10,413 nt of DNA from Alphaproteobacteria bacterium (GTDB taxonomy: Bacteria; Pseudomonadota; Alphaproteobacteria; Micavibrionales; UBA2020). Position numbers and translations under genes: made by a program. Numbering within the stretch: the first letter of the stretch is position 1; each line of letters opens with the position of its first letter. The DNA is taken from assembly GCA_018971405.1 (NCBI GenBank), contig JAGXAX010000029.1, forward strand, positions 1 through 10,413. Direction: 5' to 3'. Positions 1 through 7,277 of the stretch are shown piece after piece. Below the pieces are notes generated by a model. It was given only the letters and a program-made list of their open reading frames with translations. It made no database searches and was not told the DNA's origin.

Positions 1-1308
1 ACCGGCATCACCATGGAATTCCAGTTCGGCACCAACTGGGCCTATTACAGCCACTACGTCGGCGACATCTTCGGCGTGCCGCTGGCGATCGAGGGGCTGA
101 TGGCCTTCTTCCTTGAAAGCACCTTTATCGGCCTGTTCTTCTTCGGCTGGGAGAGGCTGTCGAAACGCGCGCACCTCGTTTGCACCTTCCTTCTCGCGCT
201 CGGCACCAACCTCTCGGCGCTGTGGATCCTCATCGCCAACGCCTGGATGCAAAACCCGGTGGGAGCGCATTTCAACCCCGACACCATGCGCATGGAGCTT
301 GCGAGCTTCTCCGCCGTCTTCTTCAACCCCGTGGCGCAGGCGAAGTTTGTGCATACGCTCGCGGCGGGCTACGTCGTCGGCTCTACCTTCATGCTCGCCA
401 TCTCCGCCTATTTCCTTCTGAAAGAAAAGCATCTCGACATCATGAAACGCAGTTTCACTGTAGCCGCCGCCTTCGGCCTCGCCGCCTGCCTTTGCGTGAT
501 CGTGCTGGGCGACGAGTCGGGCTACGAGCTCACGCTCAACCAGCAGATGAAGATCGCCGGCATCGAGGCGATGTGGCATAAGGAGAAAGCCCCCGCCAGC
601 TTTACGCTTATCGGCATCCCCGACCCGAAAACGGAAACGACGGAATATGCGGTCAAGGTTCCGTGGATCCTCGGGCTGATCGCGACGCGCAGCCTTGACC
701 AACAGGTGCCGGACATCCGCGACCTCCTCGCCGAAGGGCGCGGGCGCATCGTCAACGGCATCAAGGCCTACGGCGCGGTCGAAGACTTGCGCAAAAACAG
801 GAACGATGCGGCGGCCAGGGCGACGCTCGACAAATACGGTGAAGACCTCGGTTACGGCCTGTTGCTGAAGGCCGATGGCGCCGATCCGCTGAAGGCGACG
901 CCACAGCAGATCGATCAGGCAGACCAAACGCTCATGCCGCATGTCGGCGTGATGTTCTGGAGCTTCCGCTTCATGGTGGCCATCGGCTTCTGGCTGCTCG
1001 GGCTGTTCGCCATGTCGTTTTGGGCGGCCAGCACACGCGCCTTCAACCACCCCCGCCTTTTGAAAGCCGCGCTCTATAGCCTGCCGCTGCCGTGGATCGC
1101 GGCGGAACTGGGCTGGATCGTCGCCGAATACGGCCGCCAGCCGTGGGCGATCGAAGGCATCCTGCCCACCCGCCTCGCCGGCAGCGCGGCGGCGGGCGGC
1201 CTCGTCGTCGCCAGCATTGCCGCTTTCGTCATTTTTTACACCGCGCTTCTCGTCGTCGACGTCGCCCTGATGGTGAAATACGCGAAGCGCGGCCCAGAAC
1301 ATGTTTGA
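1..1308 (+). CDS. cydA: Cytochrome bd ubiquinol oxidase subunit I (5'-truncated)
   Basis: CydA carries the three haems and the quinol-oxidising Q-loop of the inner-membrane bd oxidase, which reduces O2 to water with quinol. The frame is open from base 1 (TGIT then MEFQFGTNW), and alignment from memory to E. coli CydA (522 aa) puts the first Met at E. coli residue 73. That Met is therefore internal, and about 70 residues, including the N-terminal haem-ligand His19, lie upstream. Numbering from that Met, the visible conserved residues are Glu27 and Glu35 (E. coli E99, E107), His114 in KFVHT (H186), Lys180 and Glu185 of the Q-loop (K252, E257), Met321 (M393), and Glu372 in AEYGRQPW (E445). The segment between the Q-loop start and FRFMVA is long, as in the E. 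coli-type L subfamily. cydB follows 11 bases downstream. Identification is very secure; only the 5' end is missing. Confidence 0.97.
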   Translation, partial: TGITMEFQFGTNWAYYSHYVGDIFGVPLAIEGLMAFFLESTFIGLFFFGWERLSKRAHLVCTFLLALGTNLSALWILIANAWMQNPVGAHFNPDTMRMELASFSAVFFNPVAQAKFVHTLAAGYVVGSTFMLAISAYFLLKEKHLDIMKRSFTVAAAFGLAACLCVIVLGDESGYELTLNQQMKIAGIEAMWHKEKAPASFTLIGIPDPKTETTEYAVKVPWILGLIATRSLDQQVPDIRDLLAEGRGRIVNGIKAYGAVEDLRKNRNDAAARATLDKYGEDLGYGLLLKADGADPLKATPQQIDQADQTLMPHVGVMFWSFRFMVAIGFWLLGLFAMSFWAASTRAFNHPRLLKAALYSLPLPWIAAELGWIVAEYGRQPWAIEGILPTRLAGSAAAGGLVVASIAAFVIFYTALLVVDVALMVKYAKRGPEHV

Positions 1309-1319
1309 AGGAGGAAATC

Positions 1320-2489
1320 ATGCCCATTCCCTTTGATTACGAAACGCTGCGGCTGATCTGGTGGGCACTGCTCGGCGTGCTGCTGATCGGCCTTGCCGTC
1401 ATGGACGGCTTCGACATGGGCGCGGCCTTCCTCAACCCCTTTATCGCCAGAACGGACGACGAGCGCCGCGCCGTCATCAACACCGTCGGCCCCGTGTGGG
1501 AAGGCAACCAGGTCTGGCTCGTCACCGGCGGCGGCGCGATCTTCGCCGCCTTCCCGATGGTTTACGCCGCGGCTTTCAGCGGTTTTTACGTCGCGATGTT
1601 GCTCGTGCTGCTGAGCCTGATCCTGCGTCCGGTCTCGTTCGAGTTCCGCAACAAGTTTCCGCAGAACCGCCGCGGCCTCCTTGACGGCACGCTGTTCTTA
1701 AGCGGCCTCGTGCCGCCGCTGGTGTTCGGCGTCGCTTTCGGCAACCTCTTTCAGGGCGTGCCGTTCCATCTCGACGGCATGCAGCTCGTCCACTACGTGC
1801 CGCCCGCGGGCTGGCAGGGCTGGGCGGGCGGCTTCTTCGGACTTCTCAATCCCTTCGGCCTGCTCTGCGGCCTCGTCAGCGTCGCCATGCTGACGGCCCA
1901 CGGCGCGGTATTCGTCGCCGGAAAGACGGATGACGCCGTGCGCGCCCGCGCCGCGGCCGCCGCGAAAACATTCACGCTGCTCTGGGCGCTGCTGTTCGTC
2001 ATCGGCGGCCTCTGGGTCGGGCATATCAACGGCTACCGGCTTGTGGGAGAAATAGCCCATAACGGCCCGAGCGATCCGACGCTCCAGCACGTGACGCGGC
2101 TTGCCGGCGTGTGGCTGGAAAATTACAACGCGCATCCGGCGCTCTATGCGGTGCCGCTGCTGGCGCTGCTTGCCGCCATCGCCACGCTCGGCTGCATGCG
2201 CGCGCAGCGCTTCAAAACCGCTTTCGTCGCGAGCGCGCTCACGGTCTCCTGCACGATCGCCACCGCGGGCATCGCGCTCTTTCCCTTCCTGATGCCCAGC
2301 TCGCTCGAACCCAATGACAGCCTGACGGTCTGGGATGCTTCGAGCAGCCGCCTGACGCTCTGGCTCATGACGCTGGCGGCGGCGGTCTTCGTGGCGGTCA
2401 TCCTCGCCTACACAAGCTGGGTCTACCGCGTGCTGCGCGGCCCCGTGACGACCGCGCACGTGCGCGACAATTCAAACGCGCTTTATTGA
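1320..2489 (+). CDS. cydB: Cytochrome bd ubiquinol oxidase subunit II
   Basis: CydB is the second integral-membrane subunit of the bd oxidase; it packs against CydA and contributes to the proton and oxygen pathways. The protein has 389 residues (E. coli 379) and is strongly hydrophobic, with several clear membrane spans. Family motifs are GLAVMDGFDMG (residues 24-34, with conserved Asp29), GPVWEGNQVW (57-66), LRPVSFEFR (102-110), FPFLMPSS (321-328) and SLTVWDASSS (334-343). E. coli has WDGNQVW, so an Asp-to-Glu change is seen at residue 61. The start is set by AAGGAGG at 1308-1314, five bases before the ATG and overlapping the cydA stop. A longer in-frame reading beginning at 1092 would overlap cydA by more than 200 bases and is not credible. 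The cydX ribosome binding site overlaps the cydB stop, so the three genes should be co-transcribed. Confidence 0.97.
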   Translation: MPIPFDYETLRLIWWALLGVLLIGLAVMDGFDMGAAFLNPFIARTDDERRAVINTVGPVWEGNQVWLVTGGGAIFAAFPMVYAAAFSGFYVAMLLVLLSLILRPVSFEFRNKFPQNRRGLLDGTLFLSGLVPPLVFGVAFGNLFQGVPFHLDGMQLVHYVPPAGWQGWAGGFFGLLNPFGLLCGLVSVAMLTAHGAVFVAGKTDDAVRARAAAAAKTFTLLWALLFVIGGLWVGHINGYRLVGEIAHNGPSDPTLQHVTRLAGVWLENYNAHPALYAVPLLALLAAIATLGCMRAQRFKTAFVASALTVSCTIATAGIALFPFLMPSSLEPNDSLTVWDASSSRLTLWLMTLAAAVFVAVILAYTSWVYRVLRGPVTTAHVRDNSNALY

Positions 2490-2501
2490 AGGAGACGGCA
2501 G

Positions 2502-2603
2502 ATGTGGTATTTCACCTGGATTCTCGGCCTTGCCATGATGCTGATGTTCGGCGTCCTCAACGCCATGTGGCTCGACATCCATATCGAGAGCGACAGCGCC
2601 TGA
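2502..2603 (+). CDS. cydX: Cytochrome bd small subunit CydX (33 aa)
   Basis: This short gene encodes a single-span peptide beginning MWYFTWILG, nearly identical to the start of E. coli CydX (MWYFAWILG, 37 aa). Trp6 and Gly9 of the family are conserved, and a hydrophobic helix covers roughly residues 3-24 before the polar tail DIHIESDSA. CydX binds CydA and stabilises the haems; oxidase activity is lost or reduced without it in E. coli. The start is supported by AAGGAG at 2489-2494, seven bases before the ATG, and by its position 12 bases after the cydB stop. At the place of E. coli Glu25 this protein has Asp25. The position directly after cydAB and the length fit the family exactly. Confidence 0.93.
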   Translation: MWYFTWILGLAMMLMFGVLNAMWLDIHIESDSA

Positions 2604-2621
2604 AAAGCCGCGCCGCCCTCC

Positions 2622-3398
2622 TCATTGCATGAACCAGCCGTGGCTCGCCACGATCGACTGGCCGGTGAGCGCGTTGGTCTTGAACGCCGCGAAAAAGAGC
2701 GCGACGTCGGCAATATCCTCCGCGGTTGTGAATTCGCCGTCGACGGTCTCGCGCAGCATCACGTTTTTGACGACGTCCGCCTCAGAAATTCCCAGTTCCT
2801 TTGCCTGTTCGGGGATCTGCTTTTCAACCAGCGGCGTGCGCACGAACCCGGGGCAGATGACGTTGGCGCGGACGTTATGCTCCGCCCCCTCTTTGGCCAC
2901 GACCTTTGCGAGCCCCTCCAGCGCGTGCTTGGCGGCGACGTAAGGCGCCTTGAGCTTCGACGCCTCTTTCGAATGCACCGAGCCCATGTAGATGATGCTG
3001 CCGCCGGTGCCCTGTTTGTACATATGGCGCAGCGCCGCCCGCGTGGTCAGGAACGCGCCGTCGACATGCACGGCCATCAGCTTCCTCCACTGGTCGAACG
3101 CGAGCGTCTCGACGGGCGCCACGATCTGGATGCCGGCGTTGCTGACGAGGATATCGACCCTGCCGAACGCCTCCGCCGCGCGATCGATGCCGTCGCCGAC
3201 CTGCCGTTCGTCCGTCACGTCCATCGCGACGCCGATGGCGTTTTCGCCGGAGAGGTCGAGATTTTTCGCGGCTTCTTCCGCACCCTTCAGGTCGGCGATC
3301 ACGACCTTCGCGCCCTCGCGCAGGTAGGTACGGGCGATTTCATGACCAAGGCCGCTGGCGGCGCCGGTCACGACGGCGACTTTTCCCTGTAGCTGCAT
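2622..3398 (-). CDS. bdhA: 3-hydroxybutyrate dehydrogenase (SDR family)
   Basis: This is a cytosolic short-chain dehydrogenase of 258 residues, close to the usual BDH length, predicted to interconvert 3-hydroxybutyrate and acetoacetate with NAD(H) in PHB or ketone-body use. The Rossmann glycine motif TGAASGLG is at residues 11-18; Asp36 at the end of strand 2 favours NAD over NADP. NAG is at 87-89. The catalytic residues are Ser140, Tyr153 and Lys157 (YVAAK). [19 protein letters not shown] (181-199) is a BDH-specific signature, and the C-terminus GHWFMQ-like HGWFMQ fits the same branch. At residue 111, where classical SDRs have the tetrad Asn, His is found. AAGGAG (3405-3410) six bases upstream selects the ATG at 3398. 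An in-frame ATG at 3422 would add eight residues (MNKKKENG) and overlap the patatin stop as ATGA. It is the downstream partner of the patatin gene. Confidence 0.9.
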   Translation of the reverse strand: MQLQGKVAVVTGAASGLGHEIARTYLREGAKVVIADLKGAEEAAKNLDLSGENAIGVAMDVTDERQVGDGIDRAAEAFGRVDILVSNAGIQIVAPVETLAFDQWRKLMAVHVDGAFLTTRAALRHMYKQGTGGSIIYMGSVHSKEASKLKAPYVAAKHALEGLAKVVAKEGAEHNVRANVICPGFVRTPLVEKQIPEQAKELGISEADVVKNVMLRETVDGEFTTAEDIADVALFFAAFKTNALTGQSIVASHGWFMQ

Positions 3399-3404
3399 GC
3401 CATT

Positions 3405-3410
3405 CTCCTT
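3405..3410 (-). promoter_or_regulatory. Ribosome binding site deciding the bdhA start
   Basis: On the minus strand AAGGAG follows a run of eight A (one of them shared with the site) and precedes the ATG at 3398 by six bases, an ideal spacing. It favours the 258-residue start over the ATG at 3422, which overlaps the patatin stop codon and would depend on translational coupling. Confidence 0.7.
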
Positions 3411-3418
3411 TTTTTTGT

Positions 3419-4567
3419 TCATGTTTCCGCCACGTCGTAGACCCGGATACCCTCGGCGCAGACGGGGCGCTTCAGGATCTCCGCATGACGCAGCGAGCGG
3501 GCGGTGTCGTTGTATCCCGCCTTCCAGCGCTCCTCCATCGACAGGCGGGAAAATTCGTAATCTTTGGAATAGCCTTCGTAATGCGCGGGGCGGTAGATGA
3601 GATGCACGACGTTGTAAAGGTTCCTGCTGCAGCAGGCGTGCAGCGCCTTCGCCTCCTCGCTGTCTTGCAGCTCTTCCGGCAGTTTTGCGTAAAGGGCGGA
3701 AAAAGTGTGGCGCCATTTGTGCGCCGCCCTGAACTCGTCCGTGATCGCGCGGGTGCGGCTGGAATACTGGATTTCCTTCGCCCGCGTGACGACCTCGAAG
3801 AGGTGCCGGGGGAAGCCGCCCCGCGCGCTCCACAGATCCACCTGAAAAACCAGCGTGTCCCTGTCGGCGCCGTCCATGACCCAGTGCAGCGGCGTGTTCG
3901 AGATGAGCCCGCCGTCCCAGTAGTTCTCGCCCTCCAGCTCGATGGCCGGCAGGCCGGGGGGCAGGGCGCCGCTGGCCATCACGTGCTCCGGCCCGATCCT
4001 GCGTGACCGGTTGTCGAAGAGCGTGTAGTTGCCGTTGCGCACGTTGACGGCGCTGGTGGTATAGCGCACGGAGTCGCCGTTCAGGATGTCGAAATCGATG
4101 AACTGCTCCAGCAGCTTCGCGAAGCCGTCCGTGTCGTAAAAGCTGAGGGCGAAGGGGCTGCCCGGCGGATAGAGCCACGGCGGCAGGGCGCGCGGCGTGA
4201 AAAACCCCCGCACGCCGCCCATCACGGCGGCCATGGCGCTGGCCTGATCCCAGAGCGTGCGCAGCGCGTCGCCCCCCTGCCGCAGCAGCGGCGGGAAAGC
4301 GCCGGGCGTGGTAATGGTCTCCCAGAAGGCGTGCAGCTTCGCCACGCGCGCCTTCGGCCTGTTGCCGGCGATGATCGCGCCGTTGATCGCGCCCATGGAA
4401 ATGCCGCCCACCCAGTCCGGGACGATGCCCGCGCCGGCAAGTGCCTCGTAGACGCCGGCCTGATACGCGCCGAGCGCCCCGCCGCCCTGCAAGAGCAGGG
4501 CGACAGATTCAAATTCGTGGCGGAGCGCGGGCGACTTTTCTTTCACAGGCGCGGCGGAAGCCTTCAT
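3419..4567 (-). CDS. Patatin-like phospholipase, DUF3734 type
   Basis: This is a serine acyl-hydrolase with a Ser-Asp dyad. With the chosen start it has 382 residues. The oxyanion-hole motif [11 protein letters not shown] spans residues 26-36, the nucleophile elbow GGISMG spans 54-59 with Ser57, and the catalytic Asp218 lies in WDGG. The C-terminal part (about 260-365) contains [21 protein letters not shown] and [11 protein letters not shown], which I recognise as typical of DUF3734. No signal peptide is visible, so it is probably cytoplasmic or peripheral. The start at 4567 is preferred because AAAGGGA (4575-4581) lies seven bases upstream; an ATG at 4597 would give 392 residues but has no ribosome binding site. 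The stop overlaps an alternative ATG of the dehydrogenase gene, so the two form an operon. A related patatin/BDH pair, patD-bdhA, is known in Legionella. The substrate (phospholipid, or PHB-type oligomers) cannot be decided from sequence. Confidence 0.88.
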   Translation of the reverse strand: MKASAAPVKEKSPALRHEFESVALLLQGGGALGAYQAGVYEALAGAGIVPDWVGGISMGAINGAIIAGNRPKARVAKLHAFWETITTPGAFPPLLRQGGDALRTLWDQASAMAAVMGGVRGFFTPRALPPWLYPPGSPFALSFYDTDGFAKLLEQFIDFDILNGDSVRYTTSAVNVRNGNYTLFDNRSRRIGPEHVMASGALPPGLPAIELEGENYWDGGLISNTPLHWVMDGADRDTLVFQVDLWSARGGFPRHLFEVVTRAKEIQYSSRTRAITDEFRAAHKWRHTFSALYAKLPEELQDSEEAKALHACCSRNLYNVVHLIYRPAHYEGYSKDYEFSRLSMEERWKAGYNDTARSLRHAEILKRPVCAEGIRVYDVAET

Positions 4568-4690
4568 GGCGAAATCCCTTTCCATCGCCCGCAGCATAGA
4601 AAAAATATATCCGCAATCCCTTGACCGCCCTCAAACACGCCGTCTTTTCCCCATGGCAGGATCGCCCGGCAACCTTAAAAGGAGAGTGTC
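4568..4690. promoter_or_regulatory. Divergent promoter region, patatin-bdh / FMN reductase
   Basis: These 123 bases separate two divergent genes and must hold the promoters for both unless one is read from further upstream. On the minus strand TTGAGG (4634-4629) and TATATT (4609-4604) are 19 bases apart; transcription would begin near 4597, giving a leader of about 30 bases to the ATG at 4567. On the plus strand TTGACC (4621-4626) resembles a -35 box, but no convincing -10 box follows. The reductase has GGAG at 4681-4684, six bases before its ATG. The promoter calls are weak inferences; no operator dyad was seen. Confidence 0.35.
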
Positions 4691-5260
4691 ATGGAGAAAT
4701 ACCGCATCGCCCTTGTCGTCGGCAGCCTGCGCAAGGATTCCTTCAACCGCAAGCTGGCGAACGGCCTGATGAAGCTCGCGCCGGCGGAATTCGCTTTCAG
4801 GCAACTGCAGATCGGCGACCTGCCGCTCTACAATCAGGACGACGACGCCAGCCCCGCCGCGTCCGTCAAACGCCTGAAGGCGGAAATCGCGGCCTCCCAT
4901 GGCCTGCTGTTCGTGACGCCGGAATACAACCGCTCGATGCCCGGCGTGCTGAAAAACGCGCTTGACCACGACTCCCGCCCCTACGGGCAGAATTCGTGGG
5001 CGGGAAAGCCGGCGGGCGTCATCGGCGTGTCGCCGGGCGCGGCCGGCACCGCGCTCGCCCAGCAGCACCTGCGCAACGTGCTCGCCTATCTCGACGTGCC
5101 CGCGCTCGGCCAGCCCGAGGCCTTCCTGCAGATGACGGAGGCGCTGTTCGACGACGCCGGCAATATCGGCGCCGGAAGCAAAAAATTCCTTCAGGGCTGG
5201 ATGGACGCCTATGCCGCCTGGGTCAGGAAGCACGCCTGGCAGATGCAGGCCGCGGCCTGA
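4691..5260 (+). CDS. NADPH-dependent FMN reductase (ChrR/YieF-like)
   Basis: This is a cytosolic flavodoxin-fold NAD(P)H:FMN or quinone reductase of 189 residues, almost the same length as E. coli ChrR (188). The FMN phosphate-binding loop GSLRKDSFN is at residues 11-19. The second flavin-binding segment TPEYNRSMPGVLKNALD (76-92) matches the family pattern TPEYN-S-PG-LKNA-D. AGKPAGVIGVSPG (104-116) is the usual following strand, with a variant of the E. coli residues here. Such enzymes reduce quinones, chromate, azo or nitro compounds by two-electron transfer and can limit redox cycling; the natural substrate is not predictable. The ATG at 4691 is set by GGAG at 4681-4684. It is divergent from the patatin gene and 134 bases before the exporter operon, so it is probably a single-gene unit. 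Confidence 0.88.
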   Translation: MEKYRIALVVGSLRKDSFNRKLANGLMKLAPAEFAFRQLQIGDLPLYNQDDDASPAASVKRLKAEIAASHGLLFVTPEYNRSMPGVLKNALDHDSRPYGQNSWAGKPAGVIGVSPGAAGTALAQQHLRNVLAYLDVPALGQPEAFLQMTEALFDDAGNIGAGSKKFLQGWMDAYAAWVRKHAWQMQAAA

Positions 5261-5274
5261 TCCGGCGCCGGATC
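5259..5274. repeat. 16-bp perfect palindrome at the reductase stop
   Basis: GATCCGGCGCCGGATC is a perfect palindrome that begins inside the TGA stop of the FMN reductase gene. It could fold only with a tight loop and is not followed by a T run, so it is not a standard intrinsic terminator. It may be a protein-binding site, or chance in GC-rich DNA. Confidence 0.5.
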
Positions 5275-5311
5275 CGGGAAACAGGCAGGATAACAGAGGG
5301 AATACAGGACC

Positions 5312-5339
5312 AAAATAATGGCCTATCCCCCGTTATTTT
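5312..5339. promoter_or_regulatory. AT-rich inverted repeat upstream of the exporter operon
   Basis: AAAATAATG (5312-5320) and CGTTATTTT (5331-5339) form a dyad of seven AT pairs, one T-G wobble and one G-C pair around a 10-base centre. It stands out as an AT-rich patch in a GC-rich window and lies about 55 bases before the adaptor start codon. A repressor or activator operator is the most natural reading; an AT stem makes a poor terminator. Further down, TATGCT (5361-5366) or TATAAA (5366-5371) could be a -10 box, but no good -35 box is visible. No regulator gene lies beside it. Confidence 0.35.
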
Positions 5340-5394
5340 CCAGCGCACGGCGGACAGTTTTATGCTATAAAAACGGCGGAGGCTTCGTCTTGCC

Positions 5395-6354
5395 ATGCGC
5401 TTTTCCGTCAAAGCATTTTACCTGCCGCTGGTCCTGTTGCTGGCCGCCTGCCACCAGAAAAAGGCCGTCATCGACGGCTACGTCGAAGGCGAATACGTCT
5501 ATATTTCCCCCACCACCGGCGGCGTGCTGGGAAAGCTCGACGTCGACCGCGGCACGGAGGTGAAGGCGGGTACGCCGCTCTTTTCGCTCGACCTCACGAA
5601 ACCCGTTGCCGCGGTGCAGGCGGCGGAGGCCGCCCTTGTCGAGGCGACGGCGCACTGGGACGACCTCACCAAGGGCAAGCGCCCCGACGAGATCGCCGTG
5701 ATCCTCGACCAGAAGGCGCAGGCCGAAGCGGCGCTGCAGAACGCCGACATCCAGCTGAAGCGCACGCGCCGGACAGCGCATATCGGCACGGCCTCTAAGG
5801 CGCAGATGGATGCCGCGCAAACCGCCTATGACGAAGCGAACGCGCGCGTCAGCGAACTGGAGGCGAGCCTCAAGGTCGCGCATCTGCCCGCGCGCGAGGA
5901 CGCGCTGGCCGAAGCCCGCGCCGCTGTCGACGCGGCAGAGCAAAATCTCGTGCAGGCGAAACAGTCGCTGCGCGAAGCGGCGCCCGTGGCGCCCGCCGGC
6001 GGCCGCGTCGAGGACATTTACTACCGCCCGGGCGAATACGTCGCGGCGGGCGCGCCGGTCATCAGCTTTCTGCCGCCGGGCAACGTCAAGATACGCTTTT
6101 TTGTTTCCGAGAAAACGGCGCCGCTTCTCCGCGCCGGCGAGGAGATCGGCGTTTCCTGCGACGGCTGCGGCGCGGCGATCCCCGCCAAAATCAGTTTCAT
6201 CGCCAGCCGGGCGGAATTCACGCCGCCCGTCATCTACAGCGTGGAATCGCGGGAAAAACTGGTCTTCATGATCGAGGCGAAGCCGGAAAAATCCGGCGCG
6301 CGCCTGCATCCCGGCCTGCCGGTGAACATCATCCTGCCGCCTGCCGCGCCATGA
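5395..6354 (+). CDS. HlyD-family periplasmic adaptor lipoprotein of ABC exporter
   Basis: This 319-residue protein is the membrane-fusion (adaptor) subunit for the ABC exporter encoded directly downstream, related to the YhiI/YbhG branch of HlyD proteins. A short signal peptide ends in the lipobox LAAC with Cys19, predicting a lipidated periplasmic protein. The residue after Cys is His, not the Asp of the E. coli inner-membrane retention signal. A biotinyl-lipoyl half (about 27-70, with GEYVYISPTTGGVLGKLDV) is followed by an Ala/Glu-rich coiled-coil hairpin (about 70-195), the second lipoyl half and a beta-barrel region. Cys255 and Cys258 form a CDGC motif, and EFTPPVIYS (274-282) is typical of this subfamily. 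GGAGG at 5378-5382 is 12 bases before the ATG, a rather long spacing. Its stop overlaps the ATPase start as ATGA. No outer-membrane channel gene is in view. Confidence 0.9.
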   Translation: MRFSVKAFYLPLVLLLAACHQKKAVIDGYVEGEYVYISPTTGGVLGKLDVDRGTEVKAGTPLFSLDLTKPVAAVQAAEAALVEATAHWDDLTKGKRPDEIAVILDQKAQAEAALQNADIQLKRTRRTAHIGTASKAQMDAAQTAYDEANARVSELEASLKVAHLPAREDALAEARAAVDAAEQNLVQAKQSLREAAPVAPAGGRVEDIYYRPGEYVAAGAPVISFLPPGNVKIRFFVSEKTAPLLRAGEEIGVSCDGCGAAIPAKISFIASRAEFTPPVIYSVESREKLVFMIEAKPEKSGARLHPGLPVNIILPPAAP

Positions 6355-7277
6355 CGGGAGAACAGTTCGCCATCGATGTTACCGGCCTGACCAAAATCTA
6401 CGGCGGCCGCGCCGTGGTGGACGGCATCAGCCTGCAGGTGCCGCGCGGCCGGATCTACGGCTTCGTCGGCGCAAACGGCAGCGGCAAGACGACGACCATC
6501 CGCATGCTCTGCGGCCTGCTGAAGCCCGACCGCGGCGGCGGCTCATGCCTCGGCCACGATCTTCTGAGCGAAGCCGATTTCATCAAGCGCCGCGTCGGCT
6601 ACATGACGCAGAAGTTCAGCTACTGGGAGGATTTGAGCATCCGCGAGAACCTCGCCTTCGTCGCCGACATTTTCGGCCTTGACCGCGTGCGGGAGCGCGT
6701 CGCCGCGGCGCTGGAGCGGCTGGGGCTCGCGGCGCGGGCGGAACAGCTGGTCGGCACGCTCTCCGGCGGCTGGAAGCAGCGCCTCGCGCTCGCGGCCGCG
6801 ATCCTGCACGAACCGGATCTGCTCCTGCTCGACGAGCCGACCTCCGGCGTCGACCCGAAATCGCGCCTCGAATTCTGGGACGAGATCCACCGCCTCGCCG
6901 CCGCGGGCATGACGGTTCTGGTGAGCACGCATTACATGGACGAAACCGCGCGCTGCCACGACATCATCTTCATGTCGGAAGGAAAAATCATCACGCGCGG
7001 CACGGCGGCGGAAGTCGTGGCGCAAGCGGGGCTGACCACCTGGGCGGTCACCGGCGGAGATCTCGTCGCGCTGATGGGGAAGCTCAAGCCCCTTGCCGGC
7101 GTAGACACCGTCGCGCCCTTCGGCGACAACCTGCACGTCAGCGGCACGGATAAAAAAGCCCTCGACACCGCTATCGCTCCCTACAAGAGCGACGCTGCGC
7201 ACCGGTGGCATGAGGCGGCGCCGACGATGGAGGACGTATTCATCCACTACATGACGGCTGCGAAGGGGGGCGGCTGA
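6351..7277 (+). CDS. ABC transporter ATP-binding protein (exporter)
   Basis: This cytoplasmic nucleotide-binding subunit drives the exporter. It has 308 residues and a single ATPase domain: Walker A GANGSGKTT (40-48), Q-loop MTQKFSYW (85-92), signature LSGGWKQR (137-144), Walker B LLLLDEPTSGVD (157-168) and the H-loop His194 in STHYMDE. The signature is LSGGW rather than the more common LSGGQ, a frequent variant in this ABC-2-linked class. The C-terminal part (about 225-308) ends with PTMEDVFIHY, characteristic of DrrA/YbhF-type exporter ATPases. E. coli YbhF and RbbA carry two ATPase domains; this protein has one and would act as a homodimer. It overlaps the adaptor stop by four bases (ATGA) and the permease start by one base (TGATG), so translation of the three genes is likely coupled. 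Confidence 0.94.
   Translation: MTGEQFAIDVTGLTKIYGGRAVVDGISLQVPRGRIYGFVGANGSGKTTTIRMLCGLLKPDRGGGSCLGHDLLSEADFIKRRVGYMTQKFSYWEDLSIRENLAFVADIFGLDRVRERVAAALERLGLAARAEQLVGTLSGGWKQRLALAAAILHEPDLLLLDEPTSGVDPKSRLEFWDEIHRLAAAGMTVLVSTHYMDETARCHDIIFMSEGKIITRGTAAEVVAQAGLTTWAVTGGDLVALMGKLKPLAGVDTVAPFGDNLHVSGTDKKALDTAIAPYKSDAAHRWHEAAPTMEDVFIHYMTAAKGGG

Noticed and set aside
13..15. ATG at 13 as the start of cydA
   Set aside because: The frame is open upstream and the residues TGIT before it match E. coli CydA just before its Met73; the true start is outside the window.
1092..1319. Upstream in-frame extension of cydB
   Set aside because: It overlaps cydA, gives an Arg-rich non-family sequence, and the ATG at 1320 has an ideal AAGGAGG and CydB homology from its first residues.
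1698..2459. Antisense 253-codon reading within cydB
   Set aside because: A GC-codon shadow of cydB: Arg/Glu/His-rich, without any recognisable domain or ribosome binding site.
3399..4178. N-terminal extension of the dehydrogenase into the patatin gene
   Set aside because: The extended part is a frame-shifted shadow of the patatin gene; SDR homology starts at [12 protein letters not shown] with its own ribosome binding site.
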